Part shown: in pieces, positions 26,322 through 36,308 of the stretch | Numbering within the stretch: the first letter of the stretch is position 1 | Layout: every line of letters starts with the position of its first letter | Assembly (NCBI RefSeq): GCF_023156245.1 | Contig: NZ_JAKZAH010000019.1 | Coordinates: forward strand, 1 to 64,000 | DNA: 64,000 bases | Direction of reading: 5' to 3' | DNA from: Marinobacter bryozoorum | Lineage (GTDB): Bacteria; Pseudomonadota; Gammaproteobacteria; Pseudomonadales; Oleiphilaceae | Made by a program: the position numbers and the translations under genes | Notes under the pieces: model-generated | Told to the model about the DNA's origin: nothing | The model's input: the letters and a program-made list of their open reading frames with translations, nothing else | Databases searched by the model: none

Positions 26322-27178
26322 TGGCCCGGTCAAGGCGTGCGATGGTGCCAGCCTGGGTGCCGAAGTGGCTGGCCAACCTGTTACTGGTGGGGCTCGTGGC
26401 CTACCTGGCTGCCCTGTTGGCCTGGCTGACCTGGCAGGCACTGTGGCAGGAACAGCCGGTGCCTCCTCTTTACCAGTCGGGCACGGGGGCCAGTGGCGGG
26501 ACAGTGGTCAATTCCCCCCTGGCCAGCTTCGAGTTGTTTGGCCGGCCGGCGGGCGACCAGCCGGTAGCGGATGCGGTGCGCAACAGTGCCCCCAAAACCA
26601 GCCTGCGACTGACCCTTGAAGGTGTGCTGGTAGCGGAGCAGCCTGGGAACTCGGGTGCTATAGTCTCAAGTGGGGGTAACGTCACTGCCCATTATCGGGT
26701 GGGTGAAGTCTTGCCGGGTAATGCCGAACTTGTGGAGGTGGAGCCCGGGCGTATACTGATCCGGCGCCAGGGGGCTTATGAGTCACTGACCTTCGACGAC
26801 GACTACAGCGGACCTGCACTGGTCGCAGAAGAACCGGCCAGTACCGGTGATAGTGCTGGTGAAAGCACCGGCGACTTGCTTGACCAGGCCGAGGCTAGGC
26901 TGCAGAGCGAAGGTGCGAACGCGTTACTTGCATTTGGCCTTCGCCCGGTGGACGATGGCGGCGCGCAGGGCTATGTGTTTGACGGTTCCAACGCCATGCT
27001 GAGGGCGGCCCGCCTTCAGCAAGGTGACGTGATAACCGCCGTTAACGGCTACCCACTTGGCGATCTGGAGCAGGATCGCGAACTTCTCTCGACACTTCGT
27101 TCGCAGAGCCAGGTGCAGGTGGAAGTCGAACGGGATGGTGCCCGCTTCACGGTAACCTGGGCGTTGCCGGGCTCATGA
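26321..27178 (+). CDS. gspC: Type II secretion protein GspC
   Basis: A 285-residue inner-membrane protein linking the cytoplasmic-membrane platform to the secretin. One transmembrane segment (LANLLLVGLVAYLAALLAWL, about 18-37), the HR domain (LTLEGVLVAEQPGNSGAIVS), and a C-terminal PDZ domain (YVFDGSNAMLRAARLQQGDV, then ITAVNGYPL). The start codon overlaps the gspN stop (TGATG). It is followed by gspD. Confidence 0.9.
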   Translation: MARSRRAMVPAWVPKWLANLLLVGLVAYLAALLAWLTWQALWQEQPVPPLYQSGTGASGGTVVNSPLASFELFGRPAGDQPVADAVRNSAPKTSLRLTLEGVLVAEQPGNSGAIVSSGGNVTAHYRVGEVLPGNAELVEVEPGRILIRRQGAYESLTFDDDYSGPALVAEEPASTGDSAGESTGDLLDQAEARLQSEGANALLAFGLRPVDDGGAQGYVFDGSNAMLRAARLQQGDVITAVNGYPLGDLEQDRELLSTLRSQSQVQVEVERDGARFTVTWALPGS

Positions 27179-27325
27179 CGCCGGCCCGGGTTTCAACAGA
27201 AGGTTCGGGGCACCGTACTCCCGGAATACAATCAGATAACTGGCTGGCCTCCCTGACTGCCGGATGGCGCAAAGGATGGTTCAGAGGCCCTGCCAGGCTT
27301 CATCGATACAGGACGCGATCGTTGC

Positions 27326-29320
27326 ATGATTAAGCTCACCAAACCACTCATGCGGGCCCTGATTCTGGCCCTGTTATTGCCATTGACGGCCATGGCCCAG
27401 GAGTCCGGCGAGGGCACCTGGCGGCTTAACCTGAAGGATGCGGATATCCGCGCCTTTGTCACCCAGGTAGCCGATATAACAGGCTATAGCTTTGTGGTGG
27501 ACCCGCGGGTTAAGGGCAAGGTGACCGTGCTCTCCAGCGCCCCCATGAACAAGGACGAGATCTACGACCTGTTCCTGGCCGTCCTCCAGGTGCACGGTTT
27601 TACCGCCATCCCCGGTGAAGAAGTCATCAAGGTTATCCAGCAGGTGGATGCCAAGCAGAACGCCGAGGATCTTACCCGGTTCGAACAGACCCCCAGCGAA
27701 CAACTGGTTACCCGGGTTATCGCCGTCAACAACGCCAACGCCCTTGAGCTGGTCCCCATCCTGCGGCCGCTGGTGGCGAAGTACGGGCACCTGGCGGGCG
27801 TTGCTGCGGCCAATGCCCTGATCGTCAGCGACCATGAAAACAACATTCGCCGGATCGAAAACATCGTCCGTGACCTCGACAGCCCCGCCGAATACGAAGT
27901 CGAAGTTATCCAGCTGGAAGAAGCCTGGGTAGGCGACATGGTAACCCTGCTGCAGGAACTGGCGCCGGATGAACTCGGCCGGGCTGGTGGTGGCGGTGAA
28001 TCCCCCTCCCGCAAGTTCAGTGTCACTGCCGATGAGCGCAGTAATCGCCTGATCCTCCGTGGCGACAAGAATTTCCGGGACAAGATGCGCAACCTGATTC
28101 ACCAACTGGACCAGCCATCAGCGTCCGGGGGCACTACCAAGGTGGTTCGCCTCAACCACGGTGACGCAAAGAACCTGACCGAGATCCTCGAGGGCGTCAT
28201 GGGCGAAGTGGTTCGCGAGGCCGAAGGCGAGGGCAGTGGCAGCGGTGGCACATCCCGGCGCAACAGCACCGGGTTCTCGGTGTTTGCTGACGAGGGCCTG
28301 AACGCCCTGGTGCTGCGCGGTGAACCGTCCATGATGCAGGAAGCGGAGATGATTATCTCCCAGCTGGATGTACGCCGTGCGCAGGTGATGATCGAAGCTG
28401 CCATTGTTGAGATCAGCGATCAGCTCGGCAGCGACCTCGGTGTGCAGTTTGCGGTAGGCGATGAAGGTGGTTCGTCGACGCCGGTTATCGGCAGTAACTT
28501 CAATAACGTCGGGCGCAGTATTGGCGACGTGCTCACGGCGATCCTGTCGGACAGTGTGATTACCCCGGCTGTGGGCGGGATCACGATCGGGGCCGGCCAG
28601 CGTGACCGTGACGGTATCACCTGGGGCGTATTGCTGCAGGCCCTGTCCACCTCCGCAGCCGCCAACCTGTTGTCGACACCGAGCATCATTACCCTCGACA
28701 ACCAGGAATCGGAGATCATCGTCGGTCAGAACGTTCCCTTCCGCACTGGCCAGCAGGCCACCGCCGGGGATGGCCTGAGCAACCCGTTCACCACCATTGA
28801 ACGCCGGGACATCGGCCTGACCCTCAAGGTAACCCCGAGCATCAGTGACGATGGCCTGGTGCGCCTGGTGGTAGAGCAGACCACCGAGGATGTTGCCGAA
28901 AGCGTTGACAATGCCGCCGACATTGTCACCAACAAGCGGGAGATCAAGACTACCGTGCTGGCGGATGATGGGGAGACCATCGTGCTGGGTGGTCTGATTA
29001 ACGACAACCTGCGCATCAACAAGAGCAAGGTGCCGCTGCTGGGGGATATCCCGATCCTTGGCAAGCTGTTCTCTTCCGAGTCAGAAACCCGAGAGAAGCG
29101 GAACCTGCTGGTGTTCCTGAGGCCCACCATCATGCTGGACAAGGCCAAGTCGGCCGAGGTTACCGACGAGAAATACCAGGGGTTGTGGGACATCAATCTC
29201 GGGGTTCGGGAAAAGCTGGGCCTGCCGGATGAGAAAGACCCGCCGCCCATTGAGAGCGTGTTCAAGGGCAAGCAGGGAATGGTCGACGAAGAGGTGGAGC
29301 CGCTTGACGAGGCTTCCTGA
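27326..29320 (+). CDS. gspD: Type II secretion secretin GspD
   Basis: A 664-residue outer-membrane secretin with an N-terminal signal peptide (MRALILALLLPLTAMAQ region). N0 domain LKDADIRAFVTQVADITGYS, repeated N1-N3 modules to about residue 340, then the secretin core with VPFRTGQQ, DIGLTLKVTPSISDDG and ETIVLGGLINDN. The gsp E-M genes are not in the window, so the operon is split. The 147-bp gap before it shows no gene. Confidence 0.95.
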   Translation: MIKLTKPLMRALILALLLPLTAMAQESGEGTWRLNLKDADIRAFVTQVADITGYSFVVDPRVKGKVTVLSSAPMNKDEIYDLFLAVLQVHGFTAIPGEEVIKVIQQVDAKQNAEDLTRFEQTPSEQLVTRVIAVNNANALELVPILRPLVAKYGHLAGVAAANALIVSDHENNIRRIENIVRDLDSPAEYEVEVIQLEEAWVGDMVTLLQELAPDELGRAGGGGESPSRKFSVTADERSNRLILRGDKNFRDKMRNLIHQLDQPSASGGTTKVVRLNHGDAKNLTEILEGVMGEVVREAEGEGSGSGGTSRRNSTGFSVFADEGLNALVLRGEPSMMQEAEMIISQLDVRRAQVMIEAAIVEISDQLGSDLGVQFAVGDEGGSSTPVIGSNFNNVGRSIGDVLTAILSDSVITPAVGGITIGAGQRDRDGITWGVLLQALSTSAAANLLSTPSIITLDNQESEIIVGQNVPFRTGQQATAGDGLSNPFTTIERRDIGLTLKVTPSISDDGLVRLVVEQTTEDVAESVDNAADIVTNKREIKTTVLADDGETIVLGGLINDNLRINKSKVPLLGDIPILGKLFSSESETREKRNLLVFLRPTIMLDKAKSAEVTDEKYQGLWDINLGVREKLGLPDEKDPPPIESVFKGKQGMVDEEVEPLDEAS

Positions 29321-29364
29321 GCTCTCTGCTTGAGCCGGCCTGTACACCGGATCCCGGCATAGAC

Positions 29365-29398
29365 AAAAACGCCATCAGCTTACACTGATGGCGTTTTT
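29365..29398. terminator. Bidirectional terminator between gspD and the protease gene
   Basis: AAAAACGCCATCAG, a short loop and CTGATGGCGTTTTT form a 14-base perfect stem with A and T tracts on both sides, placed between two convergent genes. Confidence 0.9.
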
Positions 29399-29442
29399 GG
29401 TTTCAGGAGCGTTCCCCCGGCAGGGGCACCGGGGGATGGGGT

Positions 29443-31383
29443 TCAGGCGGCTGGTGTGCCCTGCAGCAGGGGCAGTGGCGCATCCATCTGGTCCGCTACG
29501 ATCCTGAGCAGTTCATATTCCCGGGCCTCTACCTGACCGTCATGCTGCACGCACTGGACGCAGGCATCGAGGATGGCGGGCTTGAGCACCGGGGATAGCT
29601 GGTTCAGCCGTTTTAGGCTGTTGCTCAGTGATGCCACGGTGGCTCGCGGGATAAAGGCAGGTGCTGCTCTTCCCGGCCTGTCCATGAAGCTGGCGACGAC
29701 CTGCTGGTGCAGGCTGGTGGCCTCATCGTCACTGGAGGTGCCAGCCCGGGCCATCAGGCTGAGCAGCAGGTTCAGGTCTGTCTCTACAGCCTTGTAGCTG
29801 CGGTAACGCACGGGCACTGGCCGGCCGGCATCGGAGGCCAGGTGGCGTTTCAGGAAGCTGTGCAGGGCCAGCTCGAACAGGGTAACCCGGTTGTCGGCCT
29901 GGGCGAGTTCCGCGACACGTTTCACCAGGGCCTGGCGTTCGTCGGGATCCAGTTTGCGAAGCGCAGGCATCGCCAGTTCCAGGGCTGGCAGGCGCACGGA
30001 GTCGCCTTCCCGGAGCAGGGTCGGCATCATTTTGCCAATCAGGTCGGCCCGTGGGCGAAGCACAACGTTGTCTTCGGCAAAGCCCAGCAGCCCGTCGGCG
30101 GTTTCTTGCGGCAGGTCGCGGGTAAGCAGCGCATAGACCAGCTGTACGGCCCCCGCCCTGGTGTAGAGCAACTCTCGCACATTGGCAGGCAGGCGGGCCA
30201 GTAGCTGGCTTGCATACTGTTCAATGGCCGCTGTGACGGTTCCGGCGCTGTCGGTTATCTGACTGTGGCCACCGGTGGCGACGCCGCTGCTGAATCCGCT
30301 GGCTCCCGCCGGCGAAGGTGTTGCCTCGCCGGTGGTTCGGGTGTCAGACGGCATATCCCGGAGTCGGCTGCGCAGACGGGTGATCAGCCCCGGCTGGATG
30401 GCTTCAATACGTTCCTCAATCGGCGGGTGTGAGCCCAGCAGGCGGCTGAAGGCCATTTTGGTGGTTTCGCCGAAGCACATATGGTTCATGTCGCTGGCGT
30501 GGCTGGTGCTCTGGAAGTACCCGCTGGAGAGGCCGATCTTGTAGAGGGCTCCGCCGATGCCTTCCGGATTACGGGTGAACTGAACCGAGGAGGCGTCCGC
30601 CAGTCGCTCCCGTTCCCTGGAGACCGCCGCCTGGATCAGGCGTCCAAAGAAGACACCCACATAGCCAATAACGGTCAGCGCCAGGGCAATGATGAGGATG
30701 ACACCCTGGCTGTTGTTGCGGCCCCGGGAGCTGCTGACGTAGGTGCGCCGCCCGGCACTGTAAAGTAGGAAGGTACCAATCTGGCCAATGGCGAGTATGC
30801 CTGCGAGCAGGGCAATCAGCCGGACGTTGATGCGCATGTCGCCGTTCAGGATATGGCTGAATTCGTGGGCGATAACGCCCTGGAGTTCGTCGCGGGTCAG
30901 TTGGGTGAGGGTACCGTGGGTCACCACCATGACGGCTTCGTTGGGGCTGTAGCCGGCGACGAAGGCGTTGATGCCGGTTTCGTGGTCCATCACATAGAGT
31001 TCGGGCACGGGTACGCCACTGGCGATGGCCATTTCTTCGACCACATTGCGGTAGCGGCGTTCGTCGGGGTCCTGGCTGGAGGGGTCGAGTAGCCGGGCGC
31101 CAACCATCCTGGCGACGCGGTCTCCGCCGCCCGCCAGGTCAATCCAGCGGAGGGCGGACGCGCCGGTGATCAGCAGCACGACGACGGCGGCGGTCATCAG
31201 GCCGTGGTAGCTCATCAGCCATTGCTGGAAGGGCAGGCTGGTGGTGTCGCTGCGGGTCACAAAGTAGCCTACCACGCAGACGGCCAGGGCAATGAGGGTG
31301 ACGGCTATGGCGAACAGAAAGACCAGCAATGCGGTATTGCGCTTGGCGCTGGCCTGGCGTTCGAAGAATCCTTTTGTGGCCAT
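29443..31383 (-). CDS. HtpX-like M48 family membrane metalloprotease
   Basis: A 646-residue inner-membrane protease. Two N-terminal transmembrane segments (about 18-42 and 62-80), zinc site HEFSH at 173-177, and further hydrophobic segments near 185-245. The Glu ligand region follows (RERERLADASSVQFTR). An extra C-terminal half of about 280 residues without a recognised domain makes it about twice the size of HtpX. It lies 10 bases after a LemA gene; LemA plus M48 pairs are common and suggest membrane-protein quality control. Confidence 0.88.
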   Translation of the reverse strand: MATKGFFERQASAKRNTALLVFLFAIAVTLIALAVCVVGYFVTRSDTTSLPFQQWLMSYHGLMTAAVVVLLITGASALRWIDLAGGGDRVARMVGARLLDPSSQDPDERRYRNVVEEMAIASGVPVPELYVMDHETGINAFVAGYSPNEAVMVVTHGTLTQLTRDELQGVIAHEFSHILNGDMRINVRLIALLAGILAIGQIGTFLLYSAGRRTYVSSSRGRNNSQGVILIIALALTVIGYVGVFFGRLIQAAVSRERERLADASSVQFTRNPEGIGGALYKIGLSSGYFQSTSHASDMNHMCFGETTKMAFSRLLGSHPPIEERIEAIQPGLITRLRSRLRDMPSDTRTTGEATPSPAGASGFSSGVATGGHSQITDSAGTVTAAIEQYASQLLARLPANVRELLYTRAGAVQLVYALLTRDLPQETADGLLGFAEDNVVLRPRADLIGKMMPTLLREGDSVRLPALELAMPALRKLDPDERQALVKRVAELAQADNRVTLFELALHSFLKRHLASDAGRPVPVRYRSYKAVETDLNLLLSLMARAGTSSDDEATSLHQQVVASFMDRPGRAAPAFIPRATVASLSNSLKRLNQLSPVLKPAILDACVQCVQHDGQVEAREYELLRIVADQMDAPLPLLQGTPAA

Positions 31384-31393
31384 ATATCAGCTC

Positions 31394-31981
31394 TTAGAAA
31401 CTGACTTTCGGGGCAGTGCGCGCCTCGGGGGACTCCAGCTCCAATTGCGCCGTAGGCTTGAACGAGAATAACCCGGCCACGATGTTGTTGGGGAACTTCT
31501 CGCGGTGGATGTTGTAGCTCATCACGCTGTCGTTGTAGGCCTGGCGGGCGAAGGCGACGCGGTTCTCGGTGCTGGAAAGTTCTTCCATCAGTTGCTGTAC
31601 GGTTTCGTTGGCTTTCAGGTCGGGGTAGTTTTCCGCCACCGCGTAGAACTTGGCCAGGGCGTTGTCGAGCATGCCTTCGGCCATGCCCAGCTTTTTCATC
31701 TTGCCCGCCTCGCCTGGGTCTGTCGCGGCGTCTTTCTGCGCGTTGACCGCTCCGTTACGGGCTTCCATCACCTCGGTCAGGGTACCGCGCTCGTGGCTCA
31801 TGTAGGCCTTGGCGGATTCCACCAGGTTGGGGATGAGGTCGTGGCGGCGTTGCAGCTGAACGTCGATCTGGGCGAAGCCATTCTTGAACTGGTTACGGTA
31901 GGAGACCAGTTGGTTGTAGATCGCGATGATGTAGATAACAACAACGGCAATGACGGCCAGGCCGATGAGTGTGGATAGCAT
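31394..31981 (-). CDS. LemA family protein
   Basis: A 195-residue protein with one N-terminal transmembrane helix (LIGLAVIAVVVIYIIAIYN) and a helical LemA domain: QFKNGFAQIDVQLQRRHDLI, PNLVESAKAYMSHE and ENRVAFARQAYNDSV. The molecular role is not settled. It is in an operon with the downstream HtpX-like protease (10-base gap) and 23 bases after a GGDEF/EAL gene, so all three may be co-transcribed. Confidence 0.93.
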   Translation of the reverse strand: MLSTLIGLAVIAVVVIYIIAIYNQLVSYRNQFKNGFAQIDVQLQRRHDLIPNLVESAKAYMSHERGTLTEVMEARNGAVNAQKDAATDPGEAGKMKKLGMAEGMLDNALAKFYAVAENYPDLKANETVQQLMEELSSTENRVAFARQAYNDSVMSYNIHREKFPNNIVAGLFSFKPTAQLELESPEARTAPKVSF

Positions 31982-32004
31982 GGTGGGTCCGTTCCTGGTT
32001 GGAT

Positions 32005-34095
32005 TTATCGGTTGTAGTGTGGATTGTCCACATTTTCCTCAAGCTTGCCATGGAATTGCGCCACAAATTCCTCAAATGCTTCCGCTGTCAGGGGGCGGCT
32101 GAAGTGGTAGCCCTGGGCGATCTGGCAGCCACGCTGGCGCAGGTAGAATTCCTGTTCCGGGGTTTCCACGCCTTCGGCGATAACCGACAGGTTGAGGCTG
32201 CGACCCAGGTCGATAATGGTGTTGGCGATCCGCGTGTCATCGTCGTTGGTGAGCAGGTCCTGGACGAACTGTTTGTCGATCTTGATGTGCTGGATCGGCA
32301 TGCGCTTGAGGTAGGTGAGCGATGAGTAACCGGTGCCGAAGTCGTCAACGGCGATGCTGATACCGGCACTGTTGAGCTGTCGGAGTTTTTCGACGGCGTC
32401 CTCGAGGTTTTCCATAAAGCCGGTCTCTGTAATCTCCAGCTCCAGCCGTCCCGGCGGGATTTCGTGGCGACCCAGGGTGGCCAGCACGGTGCCGACGATA
32501 TCAGGCTGCCGGAGTTGCACGGCCGACAGGTTGACGGCGATGCGCAGAGGCATGCCGGCTGCGGCCCACGCAGCGGCCTGGCGGCAGGCCTCGTCGAGTA
32601 CCCACTGGCCAATGTCGACGATGGTGCCGTTAAGTTCTGCGATGGGAATGAAGTGGTCAGGGGGTACCATTCCCCGTTCCGGGTGGTTCCAGCGCAGCAG
32701 CGCCTCGGCGGCAACGATGCGGTTACTCTGCAGGCTGATCTGCGGCTGGTAGACCAGGTGGAACTCGCCCTTGTGAAGGGCCTGGGACAGGTCTTTTTCC
32801 AGCTGCTTGCGGGCCCGGATTTCCTGGTCGACGCTGGCGATGTAGAAGCGGCTGTGGTTGCTGGCTTCCCTCTTGGCCAGCGTCATGGTGTGTTCGGCAT
32901 GTTGCAGCAGGTGTCCCGCTTCGTCGGCGTCAGCCGGGTAGAGGGCGACGCCGATGGTCGCGGTGATGGCCAGCGTGCTGCCATTGAGTTTGATGGGCTC
33001 GCGGAAAAGCTGTAACAGGCATTCGGCCAGTTCTGCAGCCTCGTACTGATCGTCTACCGGGTTGGCGATTACCACGAACTGGTCACCACTGAGCCGCCCG
33101 GCCAGTGCGCGTTGCTGGGTAGACTGCTGGTTCAGGCGTTCGGCCAGCACTTGCAGGATGCGGTCGCCGGTTTCGTAGCCGAGCTGTTCGTTGATGGACT
33201 TGAAGTCATCGACGCCACAGCAATAAACCGCCAGGTTGTCGCGGTTTCTGTGACAGTCATCGATGGCAGAGCCCAGCGAGGAAAGGATGGTTTCGCGGCT
33301 GGGCAGGCCGGTGAGCTGGTCATAGTGGGTCAGCCGGTTGGCCCGGTTTTCTGCGTCCCGGTGCTTGCGGCGGCTTTCGGCGATGGAAACCAGCAGGTTG
33401 TTGATGACCCGTACCAGGATGTCCAGCTCGTCCCGGTGATGGCCGGGCGGTGAGGCCAGCAGGTTCCGGTCCGGATTGTCAGGGTCGACATGCAACAGCG
33501 ACCTGGCCAGGTTTTGTAGGGGCCTGGTCATCAGCCAGTACATGACGAGGAACAGAATAAGCCCGACGATGGTGGCCCGGGCGATGCCAACCACGAAGGT
33601 CAGGGCAGAGCGCTCTACCCAGGCACTGGCAGCCGGGGCGGTGTCATAGATCAATTCCAGATCACCGTAGACGACGGGTTTGCCACCAGTTGTCAGGTCG
33701 CCGCGCTGGAGATCGGTGGTATAGGTGCGGGTGGGTTCGAAGATCCAGTCAGTCAGCGTGCGCCAGGGCGACTCGCTCAACGTGCGCTGGTGGCCGGCCA
33801 ACAGGTCGCCGTCCGGGTGCCGTATGGTGACGCTTTGCAATTCGTCCTGGCCAAACAGGCCGGAGACAACCTGGTCACCCAGCGCTTCGTCCAGGCTGAA
33901 GATGGCCTGGGTGGAGGCATCACGAACCAGTTCGATGGTTTCCCGTGCGTCACGGTCGACCTCGGCAGATACCCGGCGGGCATCGACGATAATCTGGATA
34001 ATACTCAGCAGCACGCCGGCAACAACCGCGGCGGACAATACCCAGCGGAGCATGCGGGTACCGAGTCTGCTTTCCAGTCTGAAATCTTCCGTCAT
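32005..34095 (-). CDS. Membrane GGDEF/EAL protein, probable c-di-GMP phosphodiesterase
   Basis: A 696-residue protein. Transmembrane segments at about 17-36 and 165-187 enclose a periplasmic sensor region; a HAMP-like linker leads to GGDEF (about 250-420) and EAL (about 435-690). The GGDEF site reads SGDQF at 336-340, so cyclase activity is unlikely. The EAL site looks complete: EALLRW at 464-469, ITETGF, DDFGTGYSS and AEGVET. It probably hydrolyses c-di-GMP, with the GGDEF domain as a regulatory module. Confidence 0.92.
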   Translation of the reverse strand: MTEDFRLESRLGTRMLRWVLSAAVVAGVLLSIIQIIVDARRVSAEVDRDARETIELVRDASTQAIFSLDEALGDQVVSGLFGQDELQSVTIRHPDGDLLAGHQRTLSESPWRTLTDWIFEPTRTYTTDLQRGDLTTGGKPVVYGDLELIYDTAPAASAWVERSALTFVVGIARATIVGLILFLVMYWLMTRPLQNLARSLLHVDPDNPDRNLLASPPGHHRDELDILVRVINNLLVSIAESRRKHRDAENRANRLTHYDQLTGLPSRETILSSLGSAIDDCHRNRDNLAVYCCGVDDFKSINEQLGYETGDRILQVLAERLNQQSTQQRALAGRLSGDQFVVIANPVDDQYEAAELAECLLQLFREPIKLNGSTLAITATIGVALYPADADEAGHLLQHAEHTMTLAKREASNHSRFYIASVDQEIRARKQLEKDLSQALHKGEFHLVYQPQISLQSNRIVAAEALLRWNHPERGMVPPDHFIPIAELNGTIVDIGQWVLDEACRQAAAWAAAGMPLRIAVNLSAVQLRQPDIVGTVLATLGRHEIPPGRLELEITETGFMENLEDAVEKLRQLNSAGISIAVDDFGTGYSSLTYLKRMPIQHIKIDKQFVQDLLTNDDDTRIANTIIDLGRSLNLSVIAEGVETPEQEFYLRQRGCQIAQGYHFSRPLTAEAFEEFVAQFHGKLEENVDNPHYNR

Positions 34096-34275
34096 CGTCG
34101 TCGCACTAAATAGGCCTGGTTCCGTTGATTAAGGGCAGCACACTAATGATTCAGTATGGACCAGATCTTGTTGTTTGCAGCCACCGGATGAGCATTTTTT
34201 CAGAATAATGTGGCAGGTGGTGTTTCAATTTGTAATACCACTTGCGGGGTAGGCGCAAAAAACGTCCGCGCATAG

Positions 34276-34302
34276 AAAAAGCCCGCGCGGTGGCGGGCTT
34301 TC
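34276..34302 (-). terminator. sodB terminator
   Basis: On the minus strand AGCCCGCC, a short loop and GCGCGGGCTTTTT form a GC-rich hairpin with a T tract, 45 bases after the sodB stop. Confidence 0.85.
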
Positions 34303-34347
34303 CGGGCGCCGGATGTCAGGGCGCCAGTGAGCGAAAACGGGCCGTGA

Positions 34348-34926
34348 TCAGGCCAGGTTTTCGTTCACAAAGTCCCAGTTAACCAGGTTCCAGAAGGCTT
34401 CCAGGTAGTTGGGACGGCTGTTGCGGTAGTCGATGTAGTAGGCGTGCTCCCAAACATCAACGGTCAGCACCGGCTTGTCGGCACCGGTCAGCGGGGTTTC
34501 CGCGTTGCTGGTGTTGGCGATGGCCACAGAGCCGTCGGCCTTCTTGACCAGCCAGGTCCAGCCGGAGCCGAAGTTGTTGGCGGCCTTGTCGTTGAACTCT
34601 TTCTTGAACTCTTCGAAAGAACCGAAGGCCTTTTCGATTGCGTCCTTGGCCGCACCAGTGGGCTCACCGCCACCGTTGGGGCTCAGGCAGTGCCAGTAGA
34701 AAGTGTGGTTCCAGACCTGCGCGGCGTTGTTGAACAGCGGGCCGCTGGCGCTCTTGATGATGTCTTCCAGGGACTTGTTGGCATCATCGGTGCCTTCTAC
34801 CAGGCCGTTCAGCTTGGTGACGTAGGTGTTATGGTGCTTGCCGTAATGGTATTCCAGAGTCTCTTCGGAGATGTGCGGTTCCAGTGCGTTCTTGGCGTAC
34901 GGAAGTGCGGGAAGTTCAAAAGCCAT
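34348..34926 (-). CDS. sodB: Iron superoxide dismutase
   Basis: A 192-residue cytosolic enzyme that disproportionates superoxide. Metal ligands are visible: His in EYHYGKHH, His in VWNHTFYWHC, Asp and His in DVWEHAYYIDY. The AAQVWNHTFYWHCL segment is typical of the Fe type. A good ribosome site (GGGAGAACGACCT) precedes the ATG. The 252-bp gap on the downstream side contains only the terminator. Confidence 0.97.
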   Translation of the reverse strand: MAFELPALPYAKNALEPHISEETLEYHYGKHHNTYVTKLNGLVEGTDDANKSLEDIIKSASGPLFNNAAQVWNHTFYWHCLSPNGGGEPTGAAKDAIEKAFGSFEEFKKEFNDKAANNFGSGWTWLVKKADGSVAIANTSNAETPLTGADKPVLTVDVWEHAYYIDYRNSRPNYLEAFWNLVNWDFVNENLA

Positions 34927-35137
34927 GAGGTCGTTCTCCCTGGTTTCTCTCAGTATTTCAGGGGTCTTTGATGCCCCCGATGAGTGTTTATAGCGCGTTG
35001 GTGTTGCAGTAATACTGCGTTACAACGGCACTCGTTTGTAACTCTGCAACCATCAAGTATCGGGCCTGCTTGATTTTTTTCAAGGGTGCCCGGGCTAAAT
35101 CTTTGTGTCCGGGTGACTTTGCCGGATTAACGATTGT

Positions 35138-36265
35138 TCAGCTTCGACCGGCGTGGCGGGTCAGTGAGCAGTCCAGTTCCGGGCTGCCAGGCAGGAACTG
35201 GGCAACGTTGCGTACCCGCCATTTGAGCTCTTCGTAGCTGTCGGCCAGCACGTTAACGTGGCCAAGCTTGCGCCCGGGACGCTCTTCCTTGGCGTACAGG
35301 TGTACGTGGGTGTAGGGCAGTTCCAGTATGCGGTCGATATCGCCGTGTTCGCCAATGATGTTCACCATGCAGCTCAGGCCCCGGGCGGCTGTGTTGCCAA
35401 GCGGGTGACCGGCGACCGCGCGGATGTGGTTCTCGAACTGGCTGGTCATGGCGCCTTCCATGGTCCAGTGGCCCGAGTTGTGGACACGGGGGGCCATTTC
35501 GTTGGCGACCAGGCCGTCGGCGGTTTCGAACAGCTCCAGTGCCAGTACGCCCACGTAGTCGAGTTCGTTGAGCAGGGCACGGATGTAGCCGTCGGCTTTC
35601 TTTTCCAGTTCAGCGCTGAGCCGGGGCGCCGGCGCAATGGAGTAGCGCAGGATGCCTCCGTGGTGAACGTTCTCTGCGATGGGGTAGAAGGCGACATCAC
35701 CATCGCTGCCGCGTACGGCGATAATGGATACTTCGCGGGTAAACTCGACAAACTTTTCTACCATCAGGCGGTCGTGGCCGATGCTGTTCCAGGCTTGCTC
35801 CGCATCGTCCGGGCTACGGAGGACGGCCTGGCCCTTGCCGTCGTAGCCCTCAGTATTCGACTTGGCGACGATCGGGCAGCCCAGGTCTGCTGCGGCCTGG
35901 CGCAGGGATTCGGCGCTGTCGGCCATGCGCCATTGCGGTGTGGGTATGCCGAGGCTGCCAAACAGAGTCTTCTCAGCCTCGCGGTTCTGGCAGACCTGCA
36001 GGGCCCTGGGCAAGGGCCGGACCGGCTTGCTTTCGGCGATTTTCTCTGCGATCGCTACCGGCAGGTGTTCGAATTCGTAGGTGACCACGTCGACCCGGGA
36101 GAGGAATTCCTCCAGGTCTTTGCCCTCTTCGTCGATGACGGTGACGCCCACGCCGGCACTCGGGTTGCCGGACATGTCGTAGAAGACAAATGTCTTGGCC
36201 AGTGGGTAGCCGGCCAATGCGAGCATTCTTCCCAGTTGGCCTGCGCCTAGTACGCCGATTCTCAT
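35138..36265 (-). CDS. purK: 5-(carboxyamino)imidazole ribonucleotide synthase
   Basis: A 375-residue ATP-grasp enzyme that carboxylates AIR in purine synthesis, feeding PurE. Starts MRIGVLGAGQLGRMLALAGY at ATG 36265 after GGAGAGAG. ATP-grasp blocks (NTEGYDGKGQAVL, VEKFVEFTREVSIIA, NEMAPRVHNSGHW) are intact. It follows purE after 183 bases that contain a long inverted repeat. A longer upstream frame exists but crosses that repeat and is not coding. Confidence 0.96.
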   Translation of the reverse strand: MRIGVLGAGQLGRMLALAGYPLAKTFVFYDMSGNPSAGVGVTVIDEEGKDLEEFLSRVDVVTYEFEHLPVAIAEKIAESKPVRPLPRALQVCQNREAEKTLFGSLGIPTPQWRMADSAESLRQAAADLGCPIVAKSNTEGYDGKGQAVLRSPDDAEQAWNSIGHDRLMVEKFVEFTREVSIIAVRGSDGDVAFYPIAENVHHGGILRYSIAPAPRLSAELEKKADGYIRALLNELDYVGVLALELFETADGLVANEMAPRVHNSGHWTMEGAMTSQFENHIRAVAGHPLGNTAARGLSCMVNIIGEHGDIDRILELPYTHVHLYAKEERPGRKLGHVNVLADSYEELKWRVRNVAQFLPGSPELDCSLTRHAGRS

Positions 36266-36308
36266 GTACTCTCTCCTGCCGTCTGATCCGTGTGGAGTAT
36301 GAGCCGGC

